Below are positions 20,580-30,425 of a DNA stretch of 64,000 nt, in pieces. The position numbers were made by a program, and so were the translations under genes. Position 1 is the stretch's first letter. Every line of letters begins with the position of its first letter. The notes below the pieces were generated by a model. The model was given only the letters and a program-made list of their open reading frames with translations, searched no databases and had not been told where the DNA came from. This DNA comes from Tupaia tana (Eukaryota; Chordata; Mammalia; Scandentia; Tupaiidae): NCBI GenBank assembly GCA_026018925.1, contig JAKSZU010000008.1, positions 11,573,626 to 11,637,625 on the forward strand, read 5' to 3'.

Positions 20580-20665
20580 CTTCCTTACTATAAATTATTG
20601 TACCCCACCAATATGTAAAACAATGAAATGTAAATAAAAATCTATTTAAAAAATTTAAAAAAGAA
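20580..20665 (+). mobile_element. L1-type 3' end fragment
   Basis: ATTATTGTACCCCACCAATA, then AATGAAATGTAAATAAAAAT and an A/T tail. This looks like a very short 5'-truncated L1 3' end, similar to the end at about 30360-30410 (GAAATGTAAATACAG). Confidence 0.45.
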
Positions 20666-21344
20666 AAGCAATGTTCACTCACCTTTTTTATCTAAAGATA
20701 TGGAGTAGAAAAATAGCTCACTAAATATATATTTGTTGAATACAGTTGATATAGTGGTCTCTATGACAAGTCATCGTGTCTCTGGGAACCCCCCATCCTT
20801 AAGTAGAGAACCAAATAGTGGTGGTGTGGGCTGGCCGGGGGCATGAGAACACATAGCAGGCGACATGTGGGTGGGATGGGTGTCCCTGCCCAGAAGAAGC
20901 TTGTACCCAGTCCTAGGGCAAGAGGAGGGCCCAGCGTACAGGAGGAATGGAAATGACTCCTGGTGACCAACCAGAGCCAGTGCTGAGGAGGCTAGCGGTC
21001 TGGTGGTAGTTCCATGTTGCAGAAATAAAATAGGGCAGTCATGAAAACCCTTCATAAGCCGAGTGGAGGAAGTTGAATCAGTGCCCAGGAATACTGGGGA
21101 GAACCCTCATTTTGGCATCAAACAGAACCTCAATACCTGCTTTCTACCTAGGTGCCCTGGGACAACTCAATTTGCTCTGAAGTGCAGTTTCCTCATGTGC
21201 TAGCTAGGCAGGGTTTGGGTTCCCGGGAAGAGTAAGACAGAAGAATGTTACACAATCTGATCTTGCCCTGGAAGCTGAATAAATTCTCTAGTCAAGGACA
21301 TTTTTTTCTTCTTTCTTTTAAAGTCATGATTTTATTTATTTTTA
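20666..21344. other. Unassigned DNA, possible antisense MIR at 21105-21205
   Basis: CTAGGTGCCCTGGGACAACT and GCAGTTTCCTCATGTGC recall the antisense MIR/L2 phrase for 'cagtttcctcatctgt'. The GC-richer stretch 20770-21060 is open on the minus strand but shows no known motif. Confidence 0.3.
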
Positions 21345-21615
21345 AAATTTTTAAAATTATTTTTTAGAGAGGATTTTTGCTATAACATGTGCACATTTAC
21401 CAGAGAGATGGACAGAGAAACAGACAGAAAGCAAAAAAAAATCACATCCTGGAAGGAACGGCCACTCCACAATCCCTTCTCCATTCTCCTCTAGGAATTT
21501 TGGGCATGCAAACACATGTGCCTGGCATGAATTTTAAGCCACTGGGTCTGGGACTAGAACCATGGTCAACCACATGGATGTCCAGTGATGTGACCATTAC
21601 ACCATCTGCTGGTCC
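21345..21615 (-). mobile_element. tRNA-derived SINE, family A, old copy
   Basis: Reverse orientation: TTTTTTAGAGAGGATTTTTG, CACAATCCCTTCTCCATTC, GGGCATGCAAACACATGTG, and ending CATCTGCTGGTCC. It directly abuts another minus-strand SINE on its right. Confidence 0.85.
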
Positions 21616-21866
21616 TTTCTTTTTATTTTTTTTTAATTGCCAGGGGAGTGCATGCACTCACCAGAGAGCCAGAGAAAGAGGGAGAAAACACTCCCCAAAG
21701 TAGTATGATCATTCTGCAATCCCTTCTCCTCTATATATATTTTTTTCCATTCTGTTGGGATTTGGGTCACACACAGGGTGTTTTTCAAGACTCCAGGGCC
21801 AGAACTTGGAATACGGTTGGCCACGGTGGGACGTGGCTCCCTTAACCACTAGGTCATGAGCTGACC
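21616..21866 (-). mobile_element. tRNA-derived SINE, family A, old copy
   Basis: Reverse orientation: TTTTTTTTAATTGCCAGGGG, GTATGATCATTCTGCAATCC, GTCACACACAGGGTGTTTTT, CTTAACCACTAGGTCATGAG. A TATATATATTT insertion interrupts the GGAGAATGG block. This is a different, older subfamily from its neighbour (the head reads TCAGCTCATGACCTAGTGG on the other strand). Confidence 0.75.
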
Positions 21867-24224
21867 TCAAATGAAGAATATTTTCACTGAACTGAGATAA
21901 AATCAGTATGCTACAAGGCACTCTCCTTAGATTATAGCTATGAATCAAGCAAATTAAGCTCATCTGGGTCCTTCTGGTAATGTGAATTATCCTCAAAAGA
22001 GGACATCACACCTGCACTGGAGAAGCACATGGCCTAGCAGGGGACAGAAAAATGCATGGATAATTACATTCAGGAAAGTGATGGAGCCATGCAGAGGCCT
22101 AAGGGGGCGAGGAGGGCAGACTGGCTCCTTGATGGAAAAGTGAAGGAAAGCACTTGATTTGAGCACTTACAGAAAGGCACGAGGAAGGACTGCTACTGCA
22201 CACGGCCCACTCAGATAACAGAGCGGGTTTCCTGTGGCTGAGCAGATCTACTGCAGAGATGGATTGTGAGGCAGGACCACAGAGCAAGCTCAGTGAGTGG
22301 AGCTCTGGGTGAGGTCTGCTGAACTGCTACCTTGACTTTGCCACCAGGGGGAGCCTTTCAGGAGAGCGATGACTGAGGTGAGGATATAATTACCACCTCC
22401 GAGGTGGGTGGACACATTCTTTCTGATGCCCCAGACACCAGTTGCGTTTTCCGTGATCGAAATGTTAAGAGAGCCTTAAAATTATATAACAATTCTAGAA
22501 GCGTGCCAAAAATAGATTTGAACAATTTTTAAAAATGTCACCACAGGAAAAAGACTTATTGATAGTTCTAAATTTTTCTTGCCCTCCTCCTGGTGCTTCA
22601 TCCAAAATAAAGTGGCTGCAAATTTAGACAGTGTCATATGCTCCTTATTGTTATTTATGTCCTCCACGTTTCATTCCCTTACAGTTAAGTATGGACTTAT
22701 TTCAGTGCATTTTTATAGTAAATATAGAAGGTTGCAATGAATCTGTGAATATAAACCATAAACCTAAATTACAATACAGATGTGCAAATAAGACAGCAGG
22801 TGATCCTGCAGCTAAAGATAGTCAATGGTTTGGGAGAGGTAGTTGTTAGAAAAATAGCAGATTTATTTCAAGCCTTTGGAAGTCCGTTTTAGTCTCTGCT
22901 TTGTCCATTTGGTCTGGGAGAAGCTTGGAAATGCTGTAATTTTCACGTCTTTTTACAAACACTGTCTTTGCTTTGACATTGCCCCCTCACTTCTCCCTTG
23001 CTTCACATTTTCCAGGCATTTCCTGCCAAGCCACATTTACTCATTTTTTTTTTTTTCCAAAGTTAATTCTGTCCAGTCATCTCCTGGGTTTCCTCACAGT
23101 GAATCCCTTTAGGCACCATAACGGTTCTTTGGAGCAATTTTCTCTTTGAACTGTGTGAGAGTAACTCAGAGACTGGAGTTCTGGAAACCAACTGCCAGGC
23201 AGAATATTACTTATGTAATAGATCAAACCGACACGTAGGTACCAACTGTCATAGGCACTGGTTTGATAGGGAATGCTTACCATTGGGAAAGAGTCCTCAG
23301 AGTCCCCCTAACTATTCTTTTTTCATCAACATATATTTAGAAATTTCCACTAAGGACTAAAGATTTAGGAAAAAAATGTTTTATAACTTCCTTGAGCTAA
23401 ATATTTCATGGGATCTATGTTTCTGCTGAATGATAGATGGTGTATTTAGGGAGATGAAGTTAACGATAAACTCAGCATTAAATTAGAAACCTGAAAAAAA
23501 TGAATATGTCCTGTTAAGCTTTTAATTTACCATAGAGTGTATGAACTTGGGACAAAGAGGATGATAAGTCATTATGGGTGACTGATTTATAATAGTACTA
23601 CTTTTTAAAATGATGAACTCCAGACTAGAGACAGAATCTGGCAAGTCTCGAACTGGTCAGGATATGTCCCAGTCACAGTGTTCTGGGTTTAGGCTGTACA
23701 GGCTTCAGGTAAACCAGCCCCATTCAGGGCTTATGCTCTCAGTGCTGTGTCCCAGGAAAGCTCAGTGAAAACAGGGTCTCAGAGGAGCTGAGGGTCTCAC
23801 AGAGGTGCCCTCTAGGGCCAGCCAGCCACAGTGCTAGTTTGCCTGTGCATGCCACGGGGTGGAGAAATCTGAAGGAAGCATTTGATCCTCCCAAGACTCT
23901 CAGAGCCAGGGCCAAATGCCAGTCCTGGTGGACCTTCCATACCATGCCAGGGTAGAAGGAGCAGTTAGTTTCCAGCTTATTAAAGGCTCCCTTGAAGATT
24001 TAGCTATGTGTGAAACCAAATATTCTAGTTCCCAAGGCAGCTTCCTAGGAATACGCCCATGTTTACTGAACTCACACATGCCTCAGCCTTTCTTGCTTTC
24101 CTCTTGGTTTCTTTGCTATTCAAACTGCTCCACAGGGAGTCTTTCCTCACGGTGGCAATGCCAGCACAAGCTCCTCTATTCTTACATCCTCTTAGCTGAG
24201 TGAGGGTGTAGCTCCCAGGAGTTA
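21867..24224. other. Unassigned non-coding DNA
   Basis: About 2.4 kb. The part 22030-22290 has the style of an old mammalian interspersed repeat (GCACTTGATTTGAGCACTTA), but I cannot name it. T14 at 23046-23058 has no attached element. No exon is supported. Confidence 0.35.
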
Positions 24225-24405
24225 AATCTCAGCCCATCTCTTTACTGCTACATGACTTGGGCGACTTCCTCAATCTTTCTCTACCTCAGACTTTGTTCAT
24301 ATGTAAAATAGGAGTGATCAAAGATTCTCTATCATAGGGATATCATGAGATGTAATATATGAAAAATGCTTAGAACAATTCTCTGTGAATTGTGAGTGCT
24401 ATAAA
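24225..24405 (-). mobile_element. MIR relic, antisense
   Basis: CATGACTTGGGCGACTTCCT, CTCAGACTTTGTTCATATGT, AAAATAGGAGTGATCAAAG, CATAGGGATATCATGAGATG and AAAATGCTTAGAACAATTC follow the antisense MIR order closely. Confidence 0.65.
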
Positions 24406-24421
24406 AAAAAATGTCATTACT

Positions 24422-24681
24422 GGGGGCCAGCAGGTGGCATAGCGGTTGAGGCACTGGACTCTCACATGGTCGGCTGTGATTCGACTTTCCAACTTGGCAG
24501 CTTGAAAACTCAAGTGGGGCCTGTGTGCCCCAAATCCTGAGAAGAGATGGAGGAGAAAGAACTGTGGTAAGGTATCCCCCTTGGAGGAGTGATCTCTCAC
24601 TTTCTGTCTTTCTTTCTCTTTCTGTTTCTGCAGTGAGGACACATGCCTTATAGCAAAAATTGTCCCTCCCCCCCAAAAATG
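24422..24681 (+). mobile_element. tRNA-derived SINE, family A
   Basis: Begins GGGGGCCAGCAGGTGGCATA, with good A-box spacing (TGGCATAGCGGTTGAGG). The middle has CCTGTGTGCCCCAAATCCTG and GATGGAGGAGAAAGAACTG. It ends CATGCCTTATAGCAAAAATT; the tail is C-rich (CCCCCCCAAAAA). Confidence 0.88.
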
Positions 24682-24924
24682 TTCTTATAGAAATGATTAT
24701 TATTACTAGTTATTAAGAACGTCCACGAGGAGAAGAGGTCTTTTTTTCAGTGGGGTGCATCTCCTTGGTAGTTACTTTGGGCATCCATGCCCACTGCCCT
24801 TGCTCTGTACCCAAACCCCTGATCCCAGCTTCCTCTCTGCAGATTTCAGACCCAGAGGTAAGCAAACTTAGAGCTATTGAAGATACTCTCTGGTAGGTAT
24901 GTACACAGCACACACTCACACACA

Positions 24925-25150
24925 CAGAGCTTGTGCTGTTATAATAAGGGACCAGAGACTGGATGACTTAAACAACAGAAATGTATTCCTTACAGTTCAA
25001 GGAATTGGAGGCCGGGCAGTCCAAGATCAAGATTTAAGCCAATTTATCTCCTGGCGAAGGTTCTTTTCCTGGCTAGCAGAGGGACAATATGCTGTGTCCT
25101 CACATGGCAGAGAGAGAGGTCTTTTCTCTTCTGGATCTTCTTATAAGAAT
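24925..25150 (-). mobile_element. MaLR LTR relic, antisense (MLT1/MST-like)
   Basis: GACTGGATGACTTAAACAAC, GTATTCCTTACAGTTCAAGG, GGAGGCCGGGCAGTCCAAG, GCTGTGTCCTCACATGGCAG and CTTCTTATAAGAAT follow the reverse-strand order of MaLR solo LTRs. It is partial. Confidence 0.6.
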
Positions 25151-25154
25151 AGTA

Positions 25155-25242
25155 CAGATGTTCTTCAGCTTAGAATGGGGTTACATGTCAATTAAGCCAA
25201 TTGTAAGTTGAAAATATTATTAGGTTAAAAATGTATTTAACT
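25155..25242 (+). mobile_element. Tigger2-like fragment
   Basis: ACAGATGTTCTTCAGCTTAG, GGGGTTACATGTCAATTAAG and GTAAGTTGAAAATATTATTA resemble a Tigger2-type terminus by memory. The continuation after the next SINE (GTAGGTTGAATTATTC) is too short to prove. Confidence 0.45.
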
Positions 25243-25495
25243 TGGGCTAGCTGGTGGTGTGGTGGTTAAGGTAGCTGAATCCCACATGGCTGGATGAAAT
25301 GTTCAGTCTTAGACCTGGCAGCTTGAGAAACACCGAGGCATGTGTGCCCAAAATCCCGAGAAGAGAATGGAAGAGAAGGAATTACAGTGCTGCCACCCCG
25401 TGGTGGTGGTGGGGGGGGTGCTTTCTCACATTCCCTCTCTCTCTGCCTTTCTATCTCTCTGTCATTAAAATAAATAAATAAATAAATAAATAAAT
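25243..25495 (+). mobile_element. tRNA-derived SINE, family A, with AAAT tail
   Basis: Begins TGGGCTAGCTGGTGGTGTGG. It carries GGCATGTGTGCCCAAAATCC and GAATGGAAGAGAAGGAATTA, and the C/G hairpin is expanded to CCCCGTGGTGGTGGTGGGGG. The tail has become (AAAT)8. Confidence 0.85.
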
Positions 25496-26219
25496 TGTAG
25501 GTTGAATTATTCTATGCCAGAGATTAGAATATGAATGAATCTACCCCATGGCTACATGACCGGCTCATGATTTGAACTCATCCCAGACTTACTCCAATGC
25601 CTGTGTTCTCCGTCTTCCTCAAGCACAGTCTGCATAATTCAATCTCAAGTATGCAAATTTTGAATATCTGAACTTCCAATACTCGGCCCTTCATTTGAAG
25701 TGACCAAGAGATTTGTTCTACCTGAGATGTTACAGAGAACAGATTTATTTTGTTATTTGTCTTTTTCCTAGTAAAGATCTTGATCCCTCATGGTGCTTCT
25801 AGATGTTCAAAGGTTTCTAAGTTCAGAGCAATTTACTAGCAAGGATATCTTTAGTTCAATGAGAAAAAGATTTTCACAGGGAAGTCACATTAAAACTCTC
25901 TTTATTTGCCTATTCTTTCTATAGATAGAGAGCTTAATCTTGCAACATCTCTTATTAACCACAGTCTCTGTCTGGGGATGGGCAAGTGGTAAATGGAGGA
26001 GAAGGACAGATCGCCCAGAGAAAGCTATAAAGTTTTTGCTGTTGTTAATTTTCTCATTTTGTTTTGTTTTTTGCTCTTGGGCAAATTTTTTTTTTCCTTT
26101 AGGAATTTGATTTACCCTAAAGTATTAAGCCCTACGGATAGTATCTTTCACTCTATCAATATCACAAGGAAAATATCTGATTAAAAAGAAAAATGATCCT
26201 AGTCACTGTAACTGGGCAA
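25496..26219. other. Unassigned non-coding DNA
   Basis: No recognisable repeat except possible degraded Tigger2 flank at the left. No exon is supported. Confidence 0.4.
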
Positions 26220-26455
26220 TCACTAAGTGCCAGGCAAGGCTGGCAGCCACGTGGTGTAAGGCCGATTGGATCCCTGCAAGTGGGCCTGAAAACACTGGGA
26301 GTGCCATGGACACTAGGATCCTGAGGAGCTGGGAGACTGGGGAGGGGCATGTGACGTAAAGAGACCCTGCTGAGGCTGCTTCTCTCTCTGTCTCTCTCCT
26401 TCCTGGGCACATGCACATGTTCCCTATCACTAAAAGGGGAAAGAAAGAAAGAGGA
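26220..26455 (+). mobile_element. tRNA-derived SINE, family B
   Basis: The tRNA-like head is weak. CACTGGGAGTGCCATGG, CACTAGGATCCTGAGGAGCT, GACCCTGCTGAGGCTGCTTC and CTCTCTCTGTCTCTCTCC match other B copies at 38.7, 54.5 and 57.7 kb. It ends CATGCACATGTTCCCTATCA and an A/G tail. Confidence 0.6.
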
Positions 26456-26700
26456 CCAAATTTGCAGAGATAGAAGAGCAGTTTCCAGAGACTGGATGTA
26501 AGGGGAAAGGGGACTTAGCGTTCACAAGCTAGAGTGAGTCAGTTTGGAAAGATGAACAGTTTTGAGGTGGATGGTGATGATGGCTGTGCAAGATGAATGT
26601 ACTTAACACCAGCAAACTGTGCATTTCAAAGTGGTTATGGTGGTACATTTTATGTTATGTATATTTTGGATATACTTGGATAAATGAAATAGATAAATTA
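26456..26700 (+). mobile_element. L1M-type 3' UTR end
   Basis: GGTGGATGGTGATGATGGCT, GAATGTACTTAACACCAGCA, AACTGTGCATTTCAAAGTGG and TTTTATGTTATGTATATTTT match the well-known 3' UTR end of old mammalian L1 (L1MB/MC type) by memory. Confidence 0.65.
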
Positions 26701-27064
26701 AAACACATAGCTTCATCCCCATTGGCAGAAAACACTAGATATACCTAAGACTCAAATATGAAACATCATTCTGTAATCATGTAAGTCATGTGGCTGCAAT
26801 CCTGACCCACTCACTAAACAGACACACACACACGGTGGTAGAAGGATACCTGAAGATCACAGTGAACATTTCCGCAAGATCACTACAGATCTGTTTTCCT
26901 CATGCGGTTGTGAACATCGCCTTTAATACTTACAAAGCTCTGAAATTATATTTAGCATTCACAGATATTATTGTTTGTTTCAATTTTTATTCTGTACTGC
27001 AGCATGGTGTAGCACAAATGACTCTGGAATTGGCATCGGTTAAGCTTTAAAAGTTTATTTTTTT
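26701..27064. other. Unassigned non-coding DNA
   Basis: Contains a short ACACACAC at about 26823. Nothing else is recognised. Confidence 0.4.
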
Positions 27065-27336
27065 AATCTTTTTTTTCTTTTTTTTTTTTTGAGAAGCTTT
27101 TGCCATAGGGCGCATGTGTTTGCCAGAAAGACAGAGACAGAGCAACAGAAAGCGAGAAATTACCCCCTGGGAGGGATGGCTACACTGCAATCCCTTTTCC
27201 TCCATTCTCCTCTCGGGATCTTGGGCATGCACGCACACGTGCCCAGTGTGAATTTAAGCCACTGGGTCTGGGACTTGAACCACGGTCGACTACATGGGAG
27301 TCCAGCGACATATCCATAACACCAACTGCTGGTCCT
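27065..27336 (-). mobile_element. tRNA-derived SINE, family A, rather young
   Basis: Reverse orientation: T-rich lead, GAGAAGCTTTTGCCATAGGG, TTACCCCCTGGGAGGGATGG, CATGCACGCACACGTGCCC, GAACCACGGTCGACTACATG, and the end CTGCTGGTCC. The flanks AAGTTTATTTTTTTA and AACTTTATTTTTTTA are the target duplication. Confidence 0.92.
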
Positions 27337-27339
27337 CTA

Positions 27340-27599
27340 AACTTTATTTTTTTAAGAAAGATTTTGACTATAGGGTGCATGCAGTCATCAGAGAGACAGA
27401 GGAAACAGAAAGTGAGAAATCACCCCCCCCAGGGAGAATGGCCACACCACAATCTCTTCTCCTCCATTCTCCTCTTGGGATTTTGGGCACTCATGCACAT
27501 GTGCCTAGCATTAGTTTCAAACCACTAGACCTGGGACTTGAAACACAATAGGCAATGTGGGAGTTCCACAATGTAACCATTGTGTCATCTGCTGGTCTC
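27340..27599 (-). mobile_element. tRNA-derived SINE, family A
   Basis: Reverse orientation: GAAAGATTTTGACTATAGGG, CACCCCCCCCAGGGAGAATG, GGGCACTCATGCACATGTG, and the end CATCTGCTGGTCTC. Second of four consecutive minus-strand copies. Confidence 0.88.
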
Positions 27600-27893
27600 A
27601 ATTTATTTATTTATTTATTTATTTATTCATTCATTCATTCATTCATTGGAGAGATTTTTGCTATAGGGCACATGTGCTCACCAGAAAGAGAGAGACAGAG
27701 AGACAGAAAGTGAGAAATCACTCCCCAGGGGATGGCCACACCACAATCCCTTCTCCTCCATTCTCTTCTCTCGGGATCCTGGGTACACACACAAGCGCCT
27801 GGTGTGAATTTAAGCCACTGGGTCTGGGACTCGAACTGTAGTCAACTACATAAGAGTCTAGTGACATGGCCATTATGCCAACTGCTGGTCCCT
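27600..27893 (-). mobile_element. tRNA-derived SINE, family A, with TTTA/TTCA tail
   Basis: The tail is (TTTA)7 followed by (TTCA)5 on this strand (27602-27648). Then GGAGAGATTTTTGCTATAGG, CACTCCCCAGGGGATGGCC, CACACACAAGCGCCTGG, and the end CTGCTGGTCCC. Confidence 0.92.
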
Positions 27894-27912
27894 CAATTTA
27901 AATTTTTTAAAA

Positions 27913-28058
27913 GTCTTCTTCTTCTTCTTCTTCTTCTTCTTCTTCTTCTTCTTCTTCTTCTTCTTCTTCTTCTTCTTTTCTTCTTCCTCTTCTTCTTCCT
28001 CCTCCTCCTCTTCCTCTTCTTTTTCTTCTTCTTCTCTTTCTTCTCCTTCTTCTTCTTT
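27913..28058. repeat. TTC (GAA) microsatellite
   Basis: About 145 bases: 21 or more pure TTC units in 27915-27977, then interrupted CTT/CCT units. The strand asymmetry is a polypyrimidine tract. It lies on the tail side of a degraded SINE, so it probably arose from that tail. Confidence 0.95.
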
Positions 28059-28245
28059 TAATTATGAGAGAGTCCATGCATGCATACATGAAAAAGGGGA
28101 GGGTCTCTTCACCCCATGAGCCCTTTTCCGCAGCCCTCCAGCTGTATATGATCTTTGGTATATGCACACACAGTGTGGTTTTGGGTTGATGGGATCTAAA
28201 CCCATGGTCAGCCATGTGGCTTCCAGCCCTACAGTCCAGTTCTAT
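28059..28245 (-). mobile_element. Degraded SINE, probably family A
   Basis: CCAGCTGTATATGATCTTTG, CACACACAGTGTGGTTTTGG, CTAAACCCATGGTCAGCCAT and GTGGCTTCCAGCCC resemble the middle and head of family A reversed. The hairpin and GGAGAATGG blocks are not recognisable. Confidence 0.5.
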
Positions 28246-28328
28246 TCCAGTACAAAGGCTGAGCCTTTTTAAAAGTGAGAAGAAGGGAATCAATGACAAA
28301 AATAGAAAGGTAAGATATTTAAGGGACT

Positions 28329-28576
28329 GGGACCAGCAGTTAGCGTAATGGCTATGTCACTGGACTCCCATGTAGCTGACCATGGTTCGAGTCCCGGACC
28401 TGGTGGTTTAAAACTCACGCCGGGCACGTGTGCGTGCGTGCCCAAGATCCCGAGAGGAGAATGGAGGAGAAGGGATTGTGGCGTGGCCATCCCCCCTTGG
28501 GGGTGATTTCTCACTTTCTGTCTCTCTGTCTCTCTCTGTCTGGCAAGTGCACGTGCCCTATGGCAAAAAAAAAAAA
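28329..28576 (+). mobile_element. tRNA-derived SINE, family A, young reference copy
   Basis: An exact 17-base target duplication, AAGATATTTAAGGGACT, flanks it (28312-28328 and 28577-28593). Box A is TAGCGTAATGG (28341-28351) and box B is GGTTCGAGTCC (28385-28395). It then has GGGCACGTGTGCGTGCGTG, GAGGAGAATGGAGGAG, CATCCCCCCTTGGGGGTGAT, a CT-rich segment, GTGCACGTGCCCTATGGC and A14. This copy best shows the full layout of the family. Confidence 0.97.
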
Positions 28577-28654
28577 AAGATATTTAAGGGACTCAGAAAT
28601 GAAGGACTGTCTGTTGATAATATATTTAACTGGACTGGTGTGCAGTGTAGTCAT

Positions 28655-28735
28655 GTTGGGAAAATTCATTTTATAAGCTGTGGTGATGTATAATGATTGA
28701 ATGTATAAAATAAATTTTTAAAAATAAATAAGTTA
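28655..28735 (+). mobile_element. L1-type 3' end fragment
   Basis: GTTGGGAAAATTCATTTTAT, AAGCTGTGGTGATGTATAAT and GAATGTATAAAATAAATTTT. The same end is seen at 41990-42078 and 44960-45045, so it is a lineage-specific L1 3' terminus, severely 5'-truncated. Confidence 0.6.
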
Positions 28736-28764
28736 CCTTATTCTGAGAGAGAGAAAAGGGGGCA

Positions 28765-28975
28765 CCCCAACAGTGTTTTTGAGACCTTCAGCCTCATCGA
28801 AGTAGGATTACAAGTACTTGTGTGACTACCTAGCTGTACACCTAGACCTCAAGACACAAACCTGGTACCTTTCCATATGGCCTCATTATTGAAGAGCTTT
28901 ACACTGTTGAAGTTGTTTAAGCCTCCTGAGTACCTGGAACTAAAGACACATGCCACTGTGCCTGGCTTGTTTGCT
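28765..28975 (-). mobile_element. 7SL/Alu-like SINE relic, antisense
   Basis: At 28926 GCCTCCTGAGTACCTGGAAC, then AAAGACACATGCCACTGTGC and CTGGCTTG, are the reverse strand of the Alu/7SL phrase for 'tactcaggaggc'. A second, weaker match lies at 28790-28840 (CAGCCTCATCGAAGTAGGAT, TACAAGTACTTGTGTGACTA). Between them (28845-28920) is sequence that is not 7SL. It could be a dimer or a tRNA/7SL chimera. Confidence 0.55.
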
Positions 28976-28999
28976 AATAAATAACATACAAAAGTTTCC

Positions 29000-30015
29000 C
29001 CATTAGAATAACATCGAACCTTTCAACTGAAACAATGTAGGCGAGGAAAAACTGGAAAGACATATTTAAAACTCTCAGAGTAAAACAATTTCAGCCAAGA
29101 ATACTATACCTGGCAAATTATCCTTCAAAGTGAGAAGGAGAAATAAAGTTATTTCCAGAAAAACAAAAGCTGAATGAATTCACCAAAAGTAGACCAGCTC
29201 TCCAGGAAATACATAAGAGAATACTATACCTACAAAACCAAAAGGAGATAAATAGAAGTAAGAGAACACAAAACAACTGGTAGGAAAATAAAAAAGAGTA
29301 ACAAAATGACACAGCTAAGTCCATACATATTGACAATAACACTGAATGTTAATGGATTAAATTTCCCAAACAAAAGACACAGATTGGCTCCATGGATTAA
29401 AAATCAGGAACTCTCTACATGTTTCTCACAAAGAACATACCTCACTGACAGACATGCATAGAATGAAATCAAAGGGTTGTAAAAAGTCATTTTATACAAA
29501 CAGAAATAATAATTTTAAAAAGGCCAGAGTCACAATACTATAAGAAAAAATAGAGTTCAAGATAACAATGATAAAAAGAGACAAAGAAGAACACATATAG
29601 TTCTAAAAGGAATAATTCACTAAAAAGATATAATAATTACAAATATTTATGCACCCAACACCAGGGCATCCAAATTAGTAAAAGAGGGACTGCTAGATAG
29701 AATGGGATATATAGGCTGCAACACAAATTGTTAGGGATTTCAACAACCACTGTCGCCATTGGATAGGTCATCTAGACAAAAAACAAACAAAGTGACACAG
29801 GAGCTAATTCACACTATAAATCAAATGGGCCTGTTTATATAGAACATTTTACCCAGCAACTATAAAAAAAACCTTTTTTCTCATCTCTACATGGAAGATC
29901 TTCAAATACTGACCAAATAATAGGGAACAAAAAAAGCCCCTACAAATTTAAAGGTGCAGAAACTAGACCCAGCAAATTCTTTGACCACAATGAAATTAAA
30001 TTTAAATAAACCATA
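29000..30015 (+). mobile_element. Old L1 fragment, ORF1 end to ORF2 start
   Basis: TTCAGCCAAGAATACTATAC, TATTTCCAGAAAAACAAAAG and CCAGCTCTCCAGGAAATACA are the end of ORF1. GAATGTTAATGGATTAAATT, AAAGACACAGATTGGCTCCA, CAGACATGCATAGAATGAAA, AATATTTATGCACCCAACAC, AGGGATTTCAACAACCACTG and CTAGACCCAGCAAATTCTTT are the first part of ORF2 (the endonuclease region). Many stops; inactive. Confidence 0.7.
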
Positions 30016-30425
30016 AAAAGAGATTCAAAGTGGATAAATATGGAAGTTTTAAAGCTAAATGAAGTGAGTCAGACTTTAAAAGACACACACTGTATATCTC
30101 TGCTTAATATATACCAAATGTCTGCACTCTATGGCAGAAATAGAAAAATCTGAAGATAAATCAGTAAAATGAATAAGCATAGATACAAGAGACTGTAAGG
30201 GAGAGGAGTGGATGGTAGAGGGTGGGTGGGGAGGGCAAATGGCAAAACATTTAACAAAAGAATGTAAAGTTCTCTTTTGAAAATGATGTATATGATGATA
30301 TCTTTGACTTGAGTGTCATGTACTACATGCATACTTTGAAAAATCATATTGTGCATCATAAAAATGTACAATGGTGAAATGTAAATACAGAAAAATAAAG
30401 TACTTAAAAGACAATGGGAATTCAT
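30016..30425 (+). mobile_element. L1-type 3' UTR segment
   Basis: GTAAGGGAGAGGAGTGGATG, GAGGGTGGGTGGGGAGGGCA (G-rich, as usual in L1 3' UTRs), CATACTTTGAAAAATCATAT, AAATGTACAATGGTGAAATG and AATAAAGTACTT. It directly follows the ORF2 piece, so an internal deletion or a second L1 insertion joins them. Confidence 0.5.

Noticed and set aside
27602-27650. CRISPR-like direct repeats
   Set aside because: Units of four bases without unique spacers, in a eukaryotic SINE tail.
27732-28299. Poly-Leu and poly-Glu frames
   Set aside because: Translation of the TTC/GAA microsatellite.
28329-28401. Functional tRNA gene suggested by good A and B boxes
   Set aside because: The acceptor stem does not close and the sequence continues into a SINE body with an A tail and target duplications.
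29000-30015. Possible intact L1 with endonuclease
   Set aside because: Many stops, only the ORF1 end and ORF2 start are present, and the join to the 3' UTR lacks the reverse transcriptase.
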